A DNA stretch of 64,000 nucleotides from an uncultured Sulfitobacter sp. (GTDB lineage: Bacteria; Pseudomonadota; Alphaproteobacteria; Rhodobacterales; Rhodobacteraceae), in the NCBI RefSeq assembly GCF_947497275.1, contig NZ_CANMFS010000004.1:248001-312000 (forward strand), in the 5' to 3' direction. Made by a program: the position numbers and the translations under genes. This document shows, piece by piece, positions 25,031-34,132 of the stretch (the stretch's first letter is position 1; each line of letters begins with the position of its first letter). The notes beneath the pieces are model-generated. The model made no database searches, was not told the origin of the DNA, and saw only the letters and a list, made by a program, of their open reading frames with translations.

Positions 25031-25624
25031 ATGCACGCGCTTTTGGTCATCGACGTACAGAACGATTTCTGCCCCGGTGGTGCGCTCGCCGTGACGGGCG
25101 GTGACGAGATCGTCGCAGGCATTAACGCGCAGATGGGGCATTTCGATGCCGTTGTACTTACCCAGGACTGGCATCCCGGCGATCATTCATCATTCGCCTC
25201 CGTTCACGACGGCAAAGAGCCCTATGACATGATCGACATGCCCTACGGCGCGCAAGTGCTGTGGCCCGATCATTGCGTGCAAGGCAGTGAGGGGGCCGCG
25301 TTCCACCGGTTGCTGCATACCGACCGCGCCGATCTGATCATCCGCAAGGGGTACAACCCTGCGATCGACAGCTACTCGGCGTTCTTCGAGAATGACCACG
25401 AAACGCCCACGGGACTCGAAGGCTATTTCCGCACGCGCGGCATATCCGAAGTGACGCTGGTGGGCCTCGCGCTTGATTTCTGCGTCAATTTTTCTGCGGT
25501 GGACGCCGCGCAGCTGGGCTTCAAGGCTCATGTGCGCCGCGACCTGAGCCGTGCTATCGACCTGAACGGATCGCTGGACGAGGCAGAAAAGGCGATGACC
25601 GGTGCGGGAGTGAAGTTTGAATGA
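25031..25624 (+). CDS. pncA: Nicotinamidase PncA
   Basis: PncA hydrolyses nicotinamide to nicotinate in the NAD salvage pathway. The 197-residue protein contains the catalytic triad Asp8 (VIDVQNDFCPGG), Lys106 (IIRKGYNP) and Cys151 (LALDFCVNFSA), with likely metal ligands Asp46, His48 and His81. The ATG at 25031 follows ACGAGGA; an upstream in-frame start at 25010 is less likely. pncB follows 54 bases later, so the two salvage steps are encoded together. Confidence 0.96.
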   Translation: MHALLVIDVQNDFCPGGALAVTGGDEIVAGINAQMGHFDAVVLTQDWHPGDHSSFASVHDGKEPYDMIDMPYGAQVLWPDHCVQGSEGAAFHRLLHTDRADLIIRKGYNPAIDSYSAFFENDHETPTGLEGYFRTRGISEVTLVGLALDFCVNFSAVDAAQLGFKAHVRRDLSRAIDLNGSLDEAEKAMTGAGVKFE

Positions 25625-25678
25625 AATGCACCGGAACACTGCTCGCCGCAGCGGCGCACGACGACAGGAATAACGTAC

Positions 25679-26971
25679 ATGGTTGATATCGCCACCCGCG
25701 TCTGGAACCACAAATGGAAGATCGACCCCATTGTGCGGTCGCTCATCGACACCGACTTCTACAAGCTGCTGATGTGCCAGTCGATCTTTCGCAACAAACC
25801 GGACACACAGGTCACGTTCAGCCTGATCAACCGCTCGAAAGACGTTCCGCTGGCCGATCTGATCGACGAAGCCGAGTTGCGCGAGCAGCTGGATTATTGC
25901 CGCACGTTGAGCCTGAGCCGGGGCGAATCCACTTGGCTGCGCGGTAACACCTTCTACGGCAAGCGCCAGATGTTCCGCCCCGATTTTATGGAGTGGTTCG
26001 AAAAGATGCGCCTGCCCCCCTACCATCTTGAGCGCAAGGGCGATCAGTACGAATTGACGTTCGAGGGCAAGTGGCACGAGGTCATGCTGTGGGAAATTCC
26101 GGCGCTGGCCATTCTGATGGAACTGCGTGGGCGTGCGGTGCTCAACCCGATGGGCAAATTCGAGCTTCAGGTGCTTTACGCCCGTGCGATGACCCGCGTT
26201 TGGGAAAAGATCGAAGCCCTGCGAGAGATCCCCGATGTCTCCATCGCGGATTTCGGCACGCGACGGCGGCACAGTTTTCTGTGGCAGGATTGGTGTGTGC
26301 AGGCCATGCACGAGGGGCTGGGCGACAAATTCACCGGCACCTCCAACTGCAAGATCGCGATGAAGCGCGAACTTGAGGCGATCGGCACCAATGCGCACGA
26401 ATTGCCCATGGTCTATGCGGCACTGGCCGAGACGGACGAAGAGCTGTTTCAGGCACCCTACAAGGTTCTCGAAGACTGGCACGAGGAGCACGAGGGGAAT
26501 TTGCGGATCATTTTGCCCGATACCTACGGCACCCAGGGCTTCCTCGACAGCGCGCCCGATTGGCTTGCCGGTTGGACCGGCATCCGTATCGACAGTGGCG
26601 ATCCGGCAACAGCCGCGCAAAACGCCATCGACTGGTGGAAAGCGCGCGGTGAGGATCCATCGAAAAAACGGATTATCTTCAGCGATGGTCTGGACGTTGC
26701 CAAGATCAAGGAACTGCATGGTCAGTTCGCGGGCAAGGTGCCGATCTCATTCGGTTGGGGCACACTTTTGACCAATGATTTCCGCGGTCTGGTGCCGAAT
26801 GACGCGCTGGCGCCGTTCAGCCTTGTCTGCAAGGCCGTAAGCGCGAACGGACGACCGACGGTCAAGCTGTCGGACAACCCGAACAAGGCGATGGGCCCGG
26901 CAGACGAGATCGCCCGCTATAAGCGCGTGTTTGATGTGGGCGATCAGGTGGCGCAGAAGGTCATCGTCTGA
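25679..26971 (+). CDS. pncB: Nicotinate phosphoribosyltransferase PncB
   Basis: PncB converts nicotinate and PRPP to nicotinate mononucleotide, the step after PncA. The 430-residue length fits the bacterial enzyme. Recognisable parts are DTDFYKLLMCQSIF at the start, the FGTRRRHSF segment, GTSNCKIAM, and the phosphate-binding region GIRIDSGDP and ISFGWGTLLTND. It ends 6 bases before the convergent sitD end, without an obvious terminator. Confidence 0.97.
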   Translation: MVDIATRVWNHKWKIDPIVRSLIDTDFYKLLMCQSIFRNKPDTQVTFSLINRSKDVPLADLIDEAELREQLDYCRTLSLSRGESTWLRGNTFYGKRQMFRPDFMEWFEKMRLPPYHLERKGDQYELTFEGKWHEVMLWEIPALAILMELRGRAVLNPMGKFELQVLYARAMTRVWEKIEALREIPDVSIADFGTRRRHSFLWQDWCVQAMHEGLGDKFTGTSNCKIAMKRELEAIGTNAHELPMVYAALAETDEELFQAPYKVLEDWHEEHEGNLRIILPDTYGTQGFLDSAPDWLAGWTGIRIDSGDPATAAQNAIDWWKARGEDPSKKRIIFSDGLDVAKIKELHGQFAGKVPISFGWGTLLTNDFRGLVPNDALAPFSLVCKAVSANGRPTVKLSDNPNKAMGPADEIARYKRVFDVGDQVAQKVIV

Positions 26972-26977
26972 TCCGGT

Positions 26978-27808
26978 TCACCGCGCCGCGGACCTGCGGC
27001 GCGTCTGGATGCTGGTCCGTGTGAAGGCCGCGATGAAGATCGCGGTGAGGATCAGGATAATCGTCGGCGCCGGCGCGCTGTCGATATAAAAGCTGACGTA
27101 GACCCCCAAGAACCCCGACAGCATCGTCACTCCCACTGCCACCGGCAACATCTGGGAAAATTGACGGGTAAGCAGGAACGCGATCGCCCCCGGCGCGATC
27201 AACAGGCCGATGGACAGGATGATGCCCACCGCCGACAGGGTCGCGACGATGGTAAGCGAAATCATCGCGAGCAATCCGTAATGCAACCAGCCGACCCGAA
27301 GCCCGACCGCCTGTGCCTGCACCGGATCGAACGCGTGCAGCATCAAATCGCGCCGCTTTGTCAGCACGACCACAGCCACAAGCAGTGCGATCAGCCCCGC
27401 CGTCCACAGGTCGCCCGCACCGACGCCCAGCATATTGCCGAAGAGGATATGATCAAGGTGAACGTCCGTCGAGATCTTGGTATAAAGCACGATGCCGAAA
27501 CCGAACATGCCGGAAAATACGATCCCCATCACGGTATCCTGTTTGATGCGGCTGTTTTCAGAGAGAAATCCAGTGCTCAGCGCACAGAACATGCCTGCGC
27601 AAAACGCCCCGACGATCAACGGAAACCCCATCAGGTAGGCTAGCACGACCCCCGGAAGGACGGCGTGACTAATGGCGTCGCCCATCAGCGACCAGCCCTT
27701 GAGCACCAGATAGCATGACAGCAGGCTCGTCGGGACCGCCAGGATCGCCATCATTAAAAAGGCGTTGTTCATGAACGCGAACTGGAACGGTTGAAGCAGC
27801 GTATCCAT
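26978..27808 (-). CDS. sitD: Manganese/iron ABC transporter permease SitD
   Basis: This is one of two membrane subunits of an ABC-3 family metal importer. The 276-residue protein has about eight membrane helices and the family segments LSCYLVLKGWSLMGDAISHAVLPG and FGNMLGV. It starts at the sitC stop (one-base overlap) and is the last gene of sitA-sitB-sitC-sitD. Metal preference is inferred as Mn(II) from the SitA-type binding protein and the adjacent Fur-family (Mur-like) regulator. Confidence 0.9.
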   Translation of the reverse strand: MDTLLQPFQFAFMNNAFLMMAILAVPTSLLSCYLVLKGWSLMGDAISHAVLPGVVLAYLMGFPLIVGAFCAGMFCALSTGFLSENSRIKQDTVMGIVFSGMFGFGIVLYTKISTDVHLDHILFGNMLGVGAGDLWTAGLIALLVAVVVLTKRRDLMLHAFDPVQAQAVGLRVGWLHYGLLAMISLTIVATLSAVGIILSIGLLIAPGAIAFLLTRQFSQMLPVAVGVTMLSGFLGVYVSFYIDSAPAPTIILILTAIFIAAFTRTSIQTRRRSAAR

Positions 27809-28665
27809 CAGCGGCCCTCCAGCGCGGCAGCGGCCTTGCGGCGCGCGGCGAGATACCCATGTTTGGGTGCGAAGAAGAACACGGCAAGGAAGATCGCGGT
27901 CTGGAGCGAGACGATCAATCCGCCCGTTGCACCGTCGACGAAAAAGCTGAGATACGCGCCGAAAAAGCTGGTGAGCGAACCGATCGCAACGCTCAGCATC
28001 AGTAGACGCGGGAAACGGTCGGTCAGCAGATAGGCCGTAGCGCCCGGTGTTACGACCATCGCGATAACCAGAAACGCGCCGACCGTTTGGAGCGCCGCAA
28101 CGCAGGACGCCGACAACAGCGTAAAGAACACGACTTTCAGAAGATCGGGCCGCAGCCCAATGGAACGCGCGTGGTTTTCATCAAAGAAGGTGACCATCAG
28201 GTCTTTCCACTTGGCCATCAGCACGGCCAGTGTCACGAAACCGATGATCGCCAGCTGCAGTGTGTCCTCCGGTGTGATGGCAAGGATATTGCCCATCGTG
28301 ATCGTCTGCACAGAAACGGACGTGGGCGACAACGACACCATGAACAACCCCAGCCCGAAGAACGAGGTAAAGATCAGACCGATGATCGTGTCTTCCTTCA
28401 GCCCCGATCGCTGGTTGAGAAACAGCATCGCACCGGCCGCCAGTCCACCGGCGGCAAAGGCCCCCAACGCGAACGGCAACCCTAACATATAAGCCCCCGC
28501 GACGCCCGGCACGATGGAATGGCTCAACGCGTCGCCGATCAGTGACCAACCCTTGAGCATCAGATACGCCGACAGAAATGCACATACGGCGCCGACAAGT
28601 GCGCTGACCCACATCGCGTTGAACATGTAACCGTAGGAAAACGGCAAAAGCAGCGTGTCGATCAC
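27808..28665 (-). CDS. sitC: Manganese/iron ABC transporter permease SitC
   Basis: This 285-residue protein is the second ABC-3 permease of the Sit system, with about eight membrane helices and the conserved [24 protein letters not shown] segment. The start is a GTG overlapping the sitB stop (GTGA); the purine-rich AAAAGG repeat that codes the end of SitB also provides its ribosome-binding site. It is clearly homologous to SitD next to it, so the pair arose by duplication and forms the heterodimeric channel. Confidence 0.9.
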   Translation of the reverse strand: MIDTLLLPFSYGYMFNAMWVSALVGAVCAFLSAYLMLKGWSLIGDALSHSIVPGVAGAYMLGLPFALGAFAAGGLAAGAMLFLNQRSGLKEDTIIGLIFTSFFGLGLFMVSLSPTSVSVQTITMGNILAITPEDTLQLAIIGFVTLAVLMAKWKDLMVTFFDENHARSIGLRPDLLKVVFFTLLSASCVAALQTVGAFLVIAMVVTPGATAYLLTDRFPRLLMLSVAIGSLTSFFGAYLSFFVDGATGGLIVSLQTAIFLAVFFFAPKHGYLAARRKAAAALEGR

Positions 28666-29522
28666 TTTTCCTTTTCCTTTTCTTTCTGCGATTCTTCGCC
28701 GTACACGACGAAAGGGCGCTCGTCGTCGGTGATCACCCTGATCAGCCGCGAATCGTCATCATCGTGCAGATCCGCTCCGCCAAGAACAAAGTGTCGGAGG
28801 ACGCCGCCAAACGCGACTTCGAGGTTGTCATGGGTAAACGTCGTTTCGGTCGGGCCATAGGCAAGCACGGTTTCCTTCACCAGAACCGTGCGGTCGCAGA
28901 ATTCCGGTACCGAACCGAGGTTATGTGTAGAAACCAGCATCACGCGACCCTCATCGCGCATTTCACGCAGCAAATCGATAATCGCATCCTCGGTCTGCAC
29001 ATCGACGCCGGTAAAGGGCTCGTCGAGCAAAATCACTTGCCCCTCCTGTGCCAGCGCCCGGGCGAGGAACACCCGCTTGCGCTGCCCACCGGAAAGCTCG
29101 CCAATCTGACGGTGGCGAAACTCCAGCATGTTGACCCGGCTCAGTGCCTCGGTCACCGCATCGTGGTCGGCCTTCTTGGGGTGGCGGAAAAAGCCCATGT
29201 GGCCGTAGCGGCCCATCATTACCACGTCTTCCACCAGTACCGGAAAAGACCAATCCACCTCTTCGGACTGCGGAACGTAGGCCACAATGTTCTTGGCCAA
29301 GGCTTCCTTTACCGGCATTCCCATCACGGTGATCTCGCCGCGCGCAGCCGGAACAAACCCCATGATCGCCTTGAACAGGGTCGATTTCCCGGCGCCGTTT
29401 ACCCCGACAAGCGCCGTGATGGTGCCCTGCGGCACCTCAAAGCTGGCATCGCGTAGCGCCGTATGCCCGTTGCGATATGTGACAGTGACGTCACGCGCTG
29501 AAATGCCCGACGCGGTGTTCAT
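28662..29522 (-). CDS. sitB: Manganese/iron ABC transporter ATPase SitB
   Basis: This 286-residue ATPase powers the Sit importer. Motifs in order are Walker A (GVNGAGKST), Q-loop ([10 protein letters not shown]), signature (LSGGQRKR), Walker B ([12 protein letters not shown]) and the switch histidine (STHN). The ATG at 29522 overlaps the sitA stop (ATGA); the open frame continues upstream inside sitA. The last residues are a charged KEKEKEK tail made by a hexamer repeat, which is unusual for this family. Confidence 0.93.
   Translation of the reverse strand: MNTASGISARDVTVTYRNGHTALRDASFEVPQGTITALVGVNGAGKSTLFKAIMGFVPAARGEITVMGMPVKEALAKNIVAYVPQSEEVDWSFPVLVEDVVMMGRYGHMGFFRHPKKADHDAVTEALSRVNMLEFRHRQIGELSGGQRKRVFLARALAQEGQVILLDEPFTGVDVQTEDAIIDLLREMRDEGRVMLVSTHNLGSVPEFCDRTVLVKETVLAYGPTETTFTHDNLEVAFGGVLRHFVLGGADLHDDDDSRLIRVITDDERPFVVYGEESQKEKEKEK
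28666..28686. repeat. Tandem TTTTCC hexamer at the sitB-sitC junction
   Basis: Two full copies of TTTTCC plus a partial copy and a degenerate one run across the end of sitB. On the coding strand it reads AAAAGG repeats, giving the Lys-Glu tail of SitB and the Shine-Dalgarno sequence of sitC at once. Copy-number change would keep the sitB frame but alter the tail length and could alter sitC translation. Confidence 0.7.
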
Positions 29523-30418
29523 CGGGTCAATCCGGCAGCGACGGTTTGCGTGGTGACGCGCAACAGGTCGAGATAGGTGGGCACCGGCCCGTCCGCTTCT
29601 GTCAGACTGTCGACGTACAGCATTCCGCCATAGGCGGCGCCAGTCTCGCGCGCGACCTGTTTTGCCGGCGCCTGATTGACGGTGGATTCGCAGAAGACCA
29701 CCGGCACCTCGTTCTCGCGTACCGTGTCGATCACGCGGCGCACCTGCTGCGGCGTACCCTGGCTGTCGGCGTTGGTAGGCCAGAGGTACAATTCCTTCAT
29801 CCCGAAATCGCGGGTGAGGTATCCGAACGCCCCTTCGCAGGACACCAGCCATCGTTGTGCCTCCGGCACCGCCTGAATCTGCGCGCGCAACGGTTCAATC
29901 GTCTCGGCAATCCGCTGTTTGTAGGCTTCGGCATTGGCGGCATAGATGTCGGCGTTCGCGGGATCATGGGTCACAAACGCATCGCGGATGTTGTCGACAT
30001 AGATCAGCGCGGAGCTCAGGCTCATCCATGCGTGGGGGTTCGGCTTGCCGTCATACTCGCCCCCCGAAATGCTGATCGGGTCGATGCCCTCGCTCAAGGT
30101 GACAGACGGAATGTCGCTGAGATTGCCGAAAAACTGTTCGAACCACAGTTCGAGGTTAAGACCGTTCCACAGTATCAGATCCGCATCCTGCGCGCGAATG
30201 ATGTCGCGCGGAGTGGGCGCGTATCCGTGTATTTCCGCGCCCGGCTTTGTGATGCTTTGCACGATGGCCGCATCACCCGCCACGTTCTGGGCCATGTCCG
30301 CGATCACGGTGAACGTTGTAATCGCCTTGAACTTTTCCTGCGCCGTCGCGGCGGCGCCCGTTGCGGCAAGGCTGGCTGCGATGATCAGGGTTCTTGCGCT
30401 GGTCGCAAAACGGAACAT
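29519..30418 (-). CDS. sitA: Manganese/iron-binding periplasmic protein SitA
   Basis: SitA is the solute-binding protein of the Sit importer (ZnuA/TroA family, cluster A-I). The 299-residue protein has a signal peptide (about residues 1-26, ending ATAQ), and likely metal-site residues in [18 protein letters not shown], and the later acidic residues ([17 protein letters not shown]). It lacks the long His-rich loop of zinc-specific ZnuA proteins, which favours Mn or Fe. The ATG at 30418 follows GAGGAAAC. It is the first gene of sitABCD, divergent from the Fur-family gene. Confidence 0.93.
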   Translation of the reverse strand: MFRFATSARTLIIAASLAATGAAATAQEKFKAITTFTVIADMAQNVAGDAAIVQSITKPGAEIHGYAPTPRDIIRAQDADLILWNGLNLELWFEQFFGNLSDIPSVTLSEGIDPISISGGEYDGKPNPHAWMSLSSALIYVDNIRDAFVTHDPANADIYAANAEAYKQRIAETIEPLRAQIQAVPEAQRWLVSCEGAFGYLTRDFGMKELYLWPTNADSQGTPQQVRRVIDTVRENEVPVVFCESTVNQAPAKQVARETGAAYGGMLYVDSLTEADGPVPTYLDLLRVTTQTVAAGLTR

Positions 30419-30479
30419 GTCGGTTTCCTCGTGAAGTGCAGATTGAAAATGCTTATGAGAACCATTCACAACTGTAAAT

Positions 30480-30498
30480 AAGAATGATAACGATTCTC
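30480..30498. promoter_or_regulatory. Putative Fur/Mur operator between sitA and mur
   Basis: AGAATGATAACGATTCT is an inverted repeat (AGAAT-N7-ATTCT) with the A/T-rich GATAA core of Fur-family sites. It lies in the 117-base divergent region, 62 bases before sitA and 38 bases before the regulator gene, so it could control both genes. The assignment rests on sequence shape and position. Confidence 0.5.
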
Positions 30499-30535
30499 AA
30501 AGATAAACTGTCGATGAGAATATAGGGCGCGGATT

Positions 30536-30967
30536 ATGGGCGGCGAGAGTGACAGGACCGAAAAGATGAGCGCAGCACTGCGCAAGGCGGGAATACGTGT
30601 CACCCGACAGCGCATCGCGCTTTTGGGTGTGCTCGCCGACGCCGATGATCATCCGGATGCGGTCGAACTACATGATCGTGCGCGTGCGGTCGAACCTTCG
30701 GTTTCGCTGGCTACGGTGTACCGAACCCTGTCGGTTCTGGAAAGCGAAGGCGTGGTGCACCGTCACAGTTTCGAGGGCGGCGGCGCCCGGTTCGAGACGA
30801 CGCACGAGGAACATCATGATCATATTCTGGATGTCGACAGCGGTGAGGTCATCGAGTTTCAATCAGACAAGATTGAACAGCTTCAGGACGAGATCGCGCG
30901 TGAACTGGGATATGAAGTCGTGCATCACCGGCTCGAACTATATTGCCGCAAGCGCAAAGGCTCCTAG
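30536..30967 (+). CDS. mur: Fur-family metal regulator, probably Mur
   Basis: This 143-residue repressor has the Fur winged helix (RKAGIRVTRQRIALLGVLAD, SLATVYRTLSVLESEGVVHRH) and the metal-binding HHDH motif of the dimerisation domain. The two CxxC zinc sites of classical Fur are missing (the corresponding segment reads ILDVDSGEVIEF), as in Mur-type regulators of alphaproteobacteria. Divergence from sitABCD supports control of manganese uptake. A second in-frame ATG at 30566 is possible. The last 4 bases overlap the end of a degraded transporter gene on the other strand. Confidence 0.82.
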   Translation: MGGESDRTEKMSAALRKAGIRVTRQRIALLGVLADADDHPDAVELHDRARAVEPSVSLATVYRTLSVLESEGVVHRHSFEGGGARFETTHEEHHDHILDVDSGEVIEFQSDKIEQLQDEIARELGYEVVHHRLELYCRKRKGS

Positions 30968-31140
30968 CGAACGGCCCGCAGCCGCCGCTCGCGCCAGACT
31001 ATGATCAGACCGCTGGCGATGATTAAAAGAGCGCCGGGGAACAATTCGGACCAGGGCGCTTCGTCGTAGAAGAACCATCCCAGGACGAACGCAAGCGGGA
31101 TACCGAAACCGCCCATCGCCATGATCCATAATGCCGCATC
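30964..31140 (-). pseudogene. Remnant of a DMT (EamA) family transporter
   Basis: The last about 55 codons of this frame read as the C-terminal end of an EamA/DMT exporter: FGIPLAFVLGWFFYDEAPW, then a GALLIIASGLIIVWRERR helix and tail. A full protein would have about 290 residues and ten helices; upstream of about 31140 no frame on this strand continues the transporter, and the translation turns into basic, non-membrane sequence. I read it as a gene that has lost its front. It abuts the end of mur. Confidence 0.6.
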
Positions 31141-31398
31141 ATGAGCGCAGACTGACGCAATGACCAGCGCCAGCGCGCCGACGCGATCATCAGGTGGGGA
31201 TGGTATCTCGACATTCCTGCCGCTATCGCATAGCTGGCGCGACGGACGTTCGCGCATGAACTCGATACCACGCGCAACAGCGGTGCGCATGTGTCTATTA
31301 TCGCAGCGAACGGCTTGAATGCCGCTGAGGGGTGCGCGCGATCATTTCGCCGCACGCTGTGGTGTGATACGAACTTTAACGGCAAGGGAAGCGGCGGA

Positions 31399-32523
31399 AT
31401 GAGCGGGTCTGACGCAAGTGAAAGATACCCCGGTGCACTGCACCCGATGGTTTCTGGCGATGGATTGGTCGTTCGCCTGCGCCCCTACAACGGGAGGCTG
31501 CGCCGCGCGCAGGCCGACGGCATCGCTTCGCTTGCCGCCGCTCATGGCAATGGTTTTCTCGATCTGTCCAGTGGTGGGCACCTTCAGATCAGAGGCGTGC
31601 GGGAACAGAGCTATCGCGGCTTGATCGAAGGATTGCGCGCAATGGGGCTGGTGGACGCCACGCCCCGCATCGAACGGCTGCGCAATATCCTTGTCATGCC
31701 GTTCTGGCAGCCCGGCGACGAAACCGAGGCGCTGGCGGCGGAACTTACCCACGCACTTGTCAATGACGACGCGCCCGATCTGCCGGACGCGTTCGGTTTT
31801 GCCGTCGATACGGGCCGCAAGCCCGTCCTGCAAAGCGCCGACGCCGATATACGGCTGGAATGCGATGCGGGCGGTGGTCTTGTTCTGGTGGCTGATGGGA
31901 TGACAACGGGCAAGCCGGTCTCCGAAAAAACGGCGGTATCCGAGGCGATGGCGTTGGCGCGCTGGTTTGCCGACAACCGCGGGCGGGCTCCCAAGATGAA
32001 ATCGCTCATCGGTGCGGGGACGGCGCCACAGGGACACTTCGTGCCGCGCCAAACCAGCGACTATGTGCCCGCCCCCGGCGGGACACCCAACGGCGCGCTT
32101 CTCGGACTGGCATTCGGACAGATGGGGGTCGATACCCTGTCGAGTCTTGCGAAACACGGCGGTCTGCGGTTCACGCCGTGGCGGCTGATCCTTGTAGAGA
32201 GCGCGCGACAACTGCCGCAAATCGATGGTTTGATCAGTGATCCGTCGCACCCTCTTCTGCGCATCACCGCCTGTGCGGGCGCACCGCATTGCCCGCGGGC
32301 GCTGAATGAGACACGAAGCGTTGGCCATCGCCTCGCACCGGATCTGGGGTCGATCCAGACGGTTCACATTTCCGGTTGCGCGTTGGGTTGCGCGCATCCC
32401 GGTCCTGCGCCGGTGACCATCACGGCGACGAAAACCGGATATGATATGATCAAAAACGGTACGGCTGCTGACACGCCTGTGCGAACCGGGCTTTCTCCAT
32501 CGGATTTGAACAACGCCATCTGA
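31399..32523 (+). CDS. cobG: Precorrin-3B synthase CobG
   Basis: CobG is the oxygen-dependent, iron-sulfur enzyme that makes precorrin-3B in aerobic cobalamin synthesis. The 374-residue protein has two nitrite/sulfite-reductase-like ferredoxin halves (HPMVSGDGLVVRLRP, LDLSSGGHLQIRG) and the 4Fe-4S cysteines CAGAPHC and CALGC near the end. The ATG at 31399 follows GGCGG and gives the normal length; the frame is open further upstream. No other cob gene is in the window, so it is separated from the usual cob cluster. It faces arfB with a 60-base gap. Confidence 0.9.
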   Translation: MSGSDASERYPGALHPMVSGDGLVVRLRPYNGRLRRAQADGIASLAAAHGNGFLDLSSGGHLQIRGVREQSYRGLIEGLRAMGLVDATPRIERLRNILVMPFWQPGDETEALAAELTHALVNDDAPDLPDAFGFAVDTGRKPVLQSADADIRLECDAGGGLVLVADGMTTGKPVSEKTAVSEAMALARWFADNRGRAPKMKSLIGAGTAPQGHFVPRQTSDYVPAPGGTPNGALLGLAFGQMGVDTLSSLAKHGGLRFTPWRLILVESARQLPQIDGLISDPSHPLLRITACAGAPHCPRALNETRSVGHRLAPDLGSIQTVHISGCALGCAHPGPAPVTITATKTGYDMIKNGTAADTPVRTGLSPSDLNNAI

Positions 32524-32583
32524 ACGTTTCCGGGCTTGCACGATCCAAGGCTGGACAGTGCGACGGTAAACCGACAGCAATGA

Positions 32584-33003
32584 TCAATCCGGGTCCACGC
32601 GCCCGCGGAGAGCCTTCACTTCGCCACGCACCTTCTTCTGTTTCAGTCGCCGCTTTTTCGAGCCGAGCGTCGGACGGGTAGCGATGCGGCGCTTGGGCGG
32701 GGTCAGAGCCGATATTATCAGATCCTTGAGCCGGTCGCGCACGATGTCGCGGTTACGGGCCTGGCTGCGCGTCTCGTCACACTGCAGGATCAGGGCACCG
32801 TCATTGGTCCAACGACGTCCCGCCAACCGCTTCAGCCGGGTCTTGACCGGAGGCGGCAGCGACGGTGAGGTCGCTGCCTCAAATCTCAGTTCGACGGCCG
32901 AGGATACCTTGTTTACGTTCTGGCCACCGGGGCCCGAAGCGCGCATGAAGCTTTCGGTCAGCTCCCAACCCTGAATGATGATCTTGTCGTTGATGTGCAA
33001 CAT
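32584..33003 (-). CDS. arfB: Peptidyl-tRNA hydrolase ArfB (ribosome rescue)
   Basis: ArfB (YaeJ) hydrolyses peptidyl-tRNA on stalled ribosomes. The 139-residue protein has the release-factor catalytic GGQ at residues 26-28 (SGPGGQNVNK) and the basic C-terminal tail (SKKRRLKQKKVRGEVK) that enters the empty mRNA channel. The ATG at 33003 starts the native protein; the frame stays open upstream because it runs into a transposase remnant (to 33339), giving an artificial fusion that I did not accept. Confidence 0.93.
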   Translation of the reverse strand: MLHINDKIIIQGWELTESFMRASGPGGQNVNKVSSAVELRFEAATSPSLPPPVKTRLKRLAGRRWTNDGALILQCDETRSQARNRDIVRDRLKDLIISALTPPKRRIATRPTLGSKKRRLKQKKVRGEVKALRGRVDPD

Positions 33004-33039
33004 GGATGAAATCATAGCGCGGAACCGCGTGAGGTGAAG

Positions 33040-33605
33040 AGACGTTTGCCTTTCACCGCAGATGATCAGTCCCGGCATTTGGTGGATCGGATTCAGGATG
33101 GATCGATCTGGCTGTGAAGTCCAGATTTTCCAGATGTATTCGTAGGGCGTGAGACCGTTGAGGGTCTTTGGCCTGCGTGCGAAGTTGTATGCGTCCATGA
33201 AGTCGGTGAGGTGCGTGCATGGGGTACCGCTTGAACTTCTGTCGCTTCGGCTAGTCCACTGCCCGGCAACACGTGCCTGCATGTGTGAGAGGGACCATCG
33301 ACATCTGGCAAGCGAGAGATGCCATGCCTTTGAAAGCACCGATGTAGTACCGACCGGGTCAGATGGCGGATCGACGGTCGAAGGGCATAGAGACAGCTGT
33401 CCAGCGGTAAGAGCGTGTGCTGTCGGAACCCCACGATCGTGGCGTCCTCTTCCTCGTTAAGCCGTTGAGCGCGGCTCCTTTGGACCGGTCTTCTGATCCC
33501 AAACCGCCCGGCGCTTGCGCCACTTGGCGACTGTCTTGGGATTGATGCCGCGTTCTTGGCTCAATTCCGAGAGCGAAGCTTGCGCCTCTCATCGTTTGCT
33601 TTGCA
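33040..33605 (-). pseudogene. Degraded IS481-type transposase
   Basis: Translation of the minus strand gives, in different frames, an N-terminal helix-turn-helix region (LSELSQERGINPKTVAKWRK, then TLLPLDSCLYALRPSIRHLTRS and HRCFQRHGISRLPDVDG) and, after only about 100 bases, the C-terminal end of the integrase core (LTDFMDAYNFARRPKTLNGL, TPYEYIWKIWTS, HQMPGL). The catalytic middle (DDE region) is missing and at least one frameshift lies near 33463, so the element cannot transpose. The C-terminal end fuses in frame with arfB upstream sequence. Confidence 0.75.
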
Positions 33606-33775
33606 AACGACATCGACGCAGAACTCGGCCTCCCGTTGACCGGCGGGTGTTTGCCAGAAAACACCGAGAGGGGGCGTGTTCGAGATACGCCAGGCCAGAA
33701 TCTTGCGGATGTGCCAGTCCATGACGGCCACCAGATACACAAAGCCACGGCGCATTGGCAGGTAGGTGATATCGG
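33606..33775 (-). pseudogene. Fragment of an IS3-type transposase (DDE domain start)
   Basis: The minus-strand frame shows the first part of an integrase core (DITYLPMRRGFVYLVAVMDW, HIRKILAWRISNT), typical of IS3-family orfB. The sequence before the first catalytic Asp is absent and what follows (PPLGVFWQTPAGQREAEFCV) no longer aligns with the family. It abuts the IS481-type remnant, so two different elements are joined here. Confidence 0.65.
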
Positions 33776-34132
33776 GGAAAAGCTTAAGTGCAGCTAAGGA
33801 CCAGTTTATCAACAACGCATAGTTTATGATGAAACTTCGGGAAGGAAGGGTCAGGGCGGGAAATCAGCGATGGATACTGCTTATTTTTCGGGCTTTGAAA
33901 CATATTTAATTTCGAAAACTAATGAGCCGTTCGTCTGGTATACTAAGCGGTAATTTTCAGACGACTCAATGTCCTTTGGCTGCTTCCATTCTCCGCACCG
34001 GCCTGCTGCAGTTCGCAAATTCTCCGATACAGTTCATGTCGTGTTCCGGTCTGAGATCAGAGCCGATGAACACAACTCTACATACGGTGGCGTATGCAGA
34101 AATCCGCAGCACTTCGGGTTAGCTTTTCTTCA
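33776..34132. other. Non-coding stretch next to the transposase remnants
   Basis: This 357-base stretch has no credible gene. It is richer in A and T than the surroundings, especially 33860-33960, which suggests acquired or decayed DNA. It separates the insertion-sequence remnants from cueR. Confidence 0.6.

Noticed and set aside
25190-26719. Open frame of 509 codons on the minus strand
   Set aside because: It is antisense to pncA and pncB, both certain genes, and shows no family features.
31291-31398. Cobalamin riboswitch before cobG
   Set aside because: I looked for a B12-box-like element and paired stems and saw none in this short leader.
31342-32580. Open frame of 412 codons on the minus strand
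   Set aside because: It is antisense to cobG and lacks any recognisable domain.
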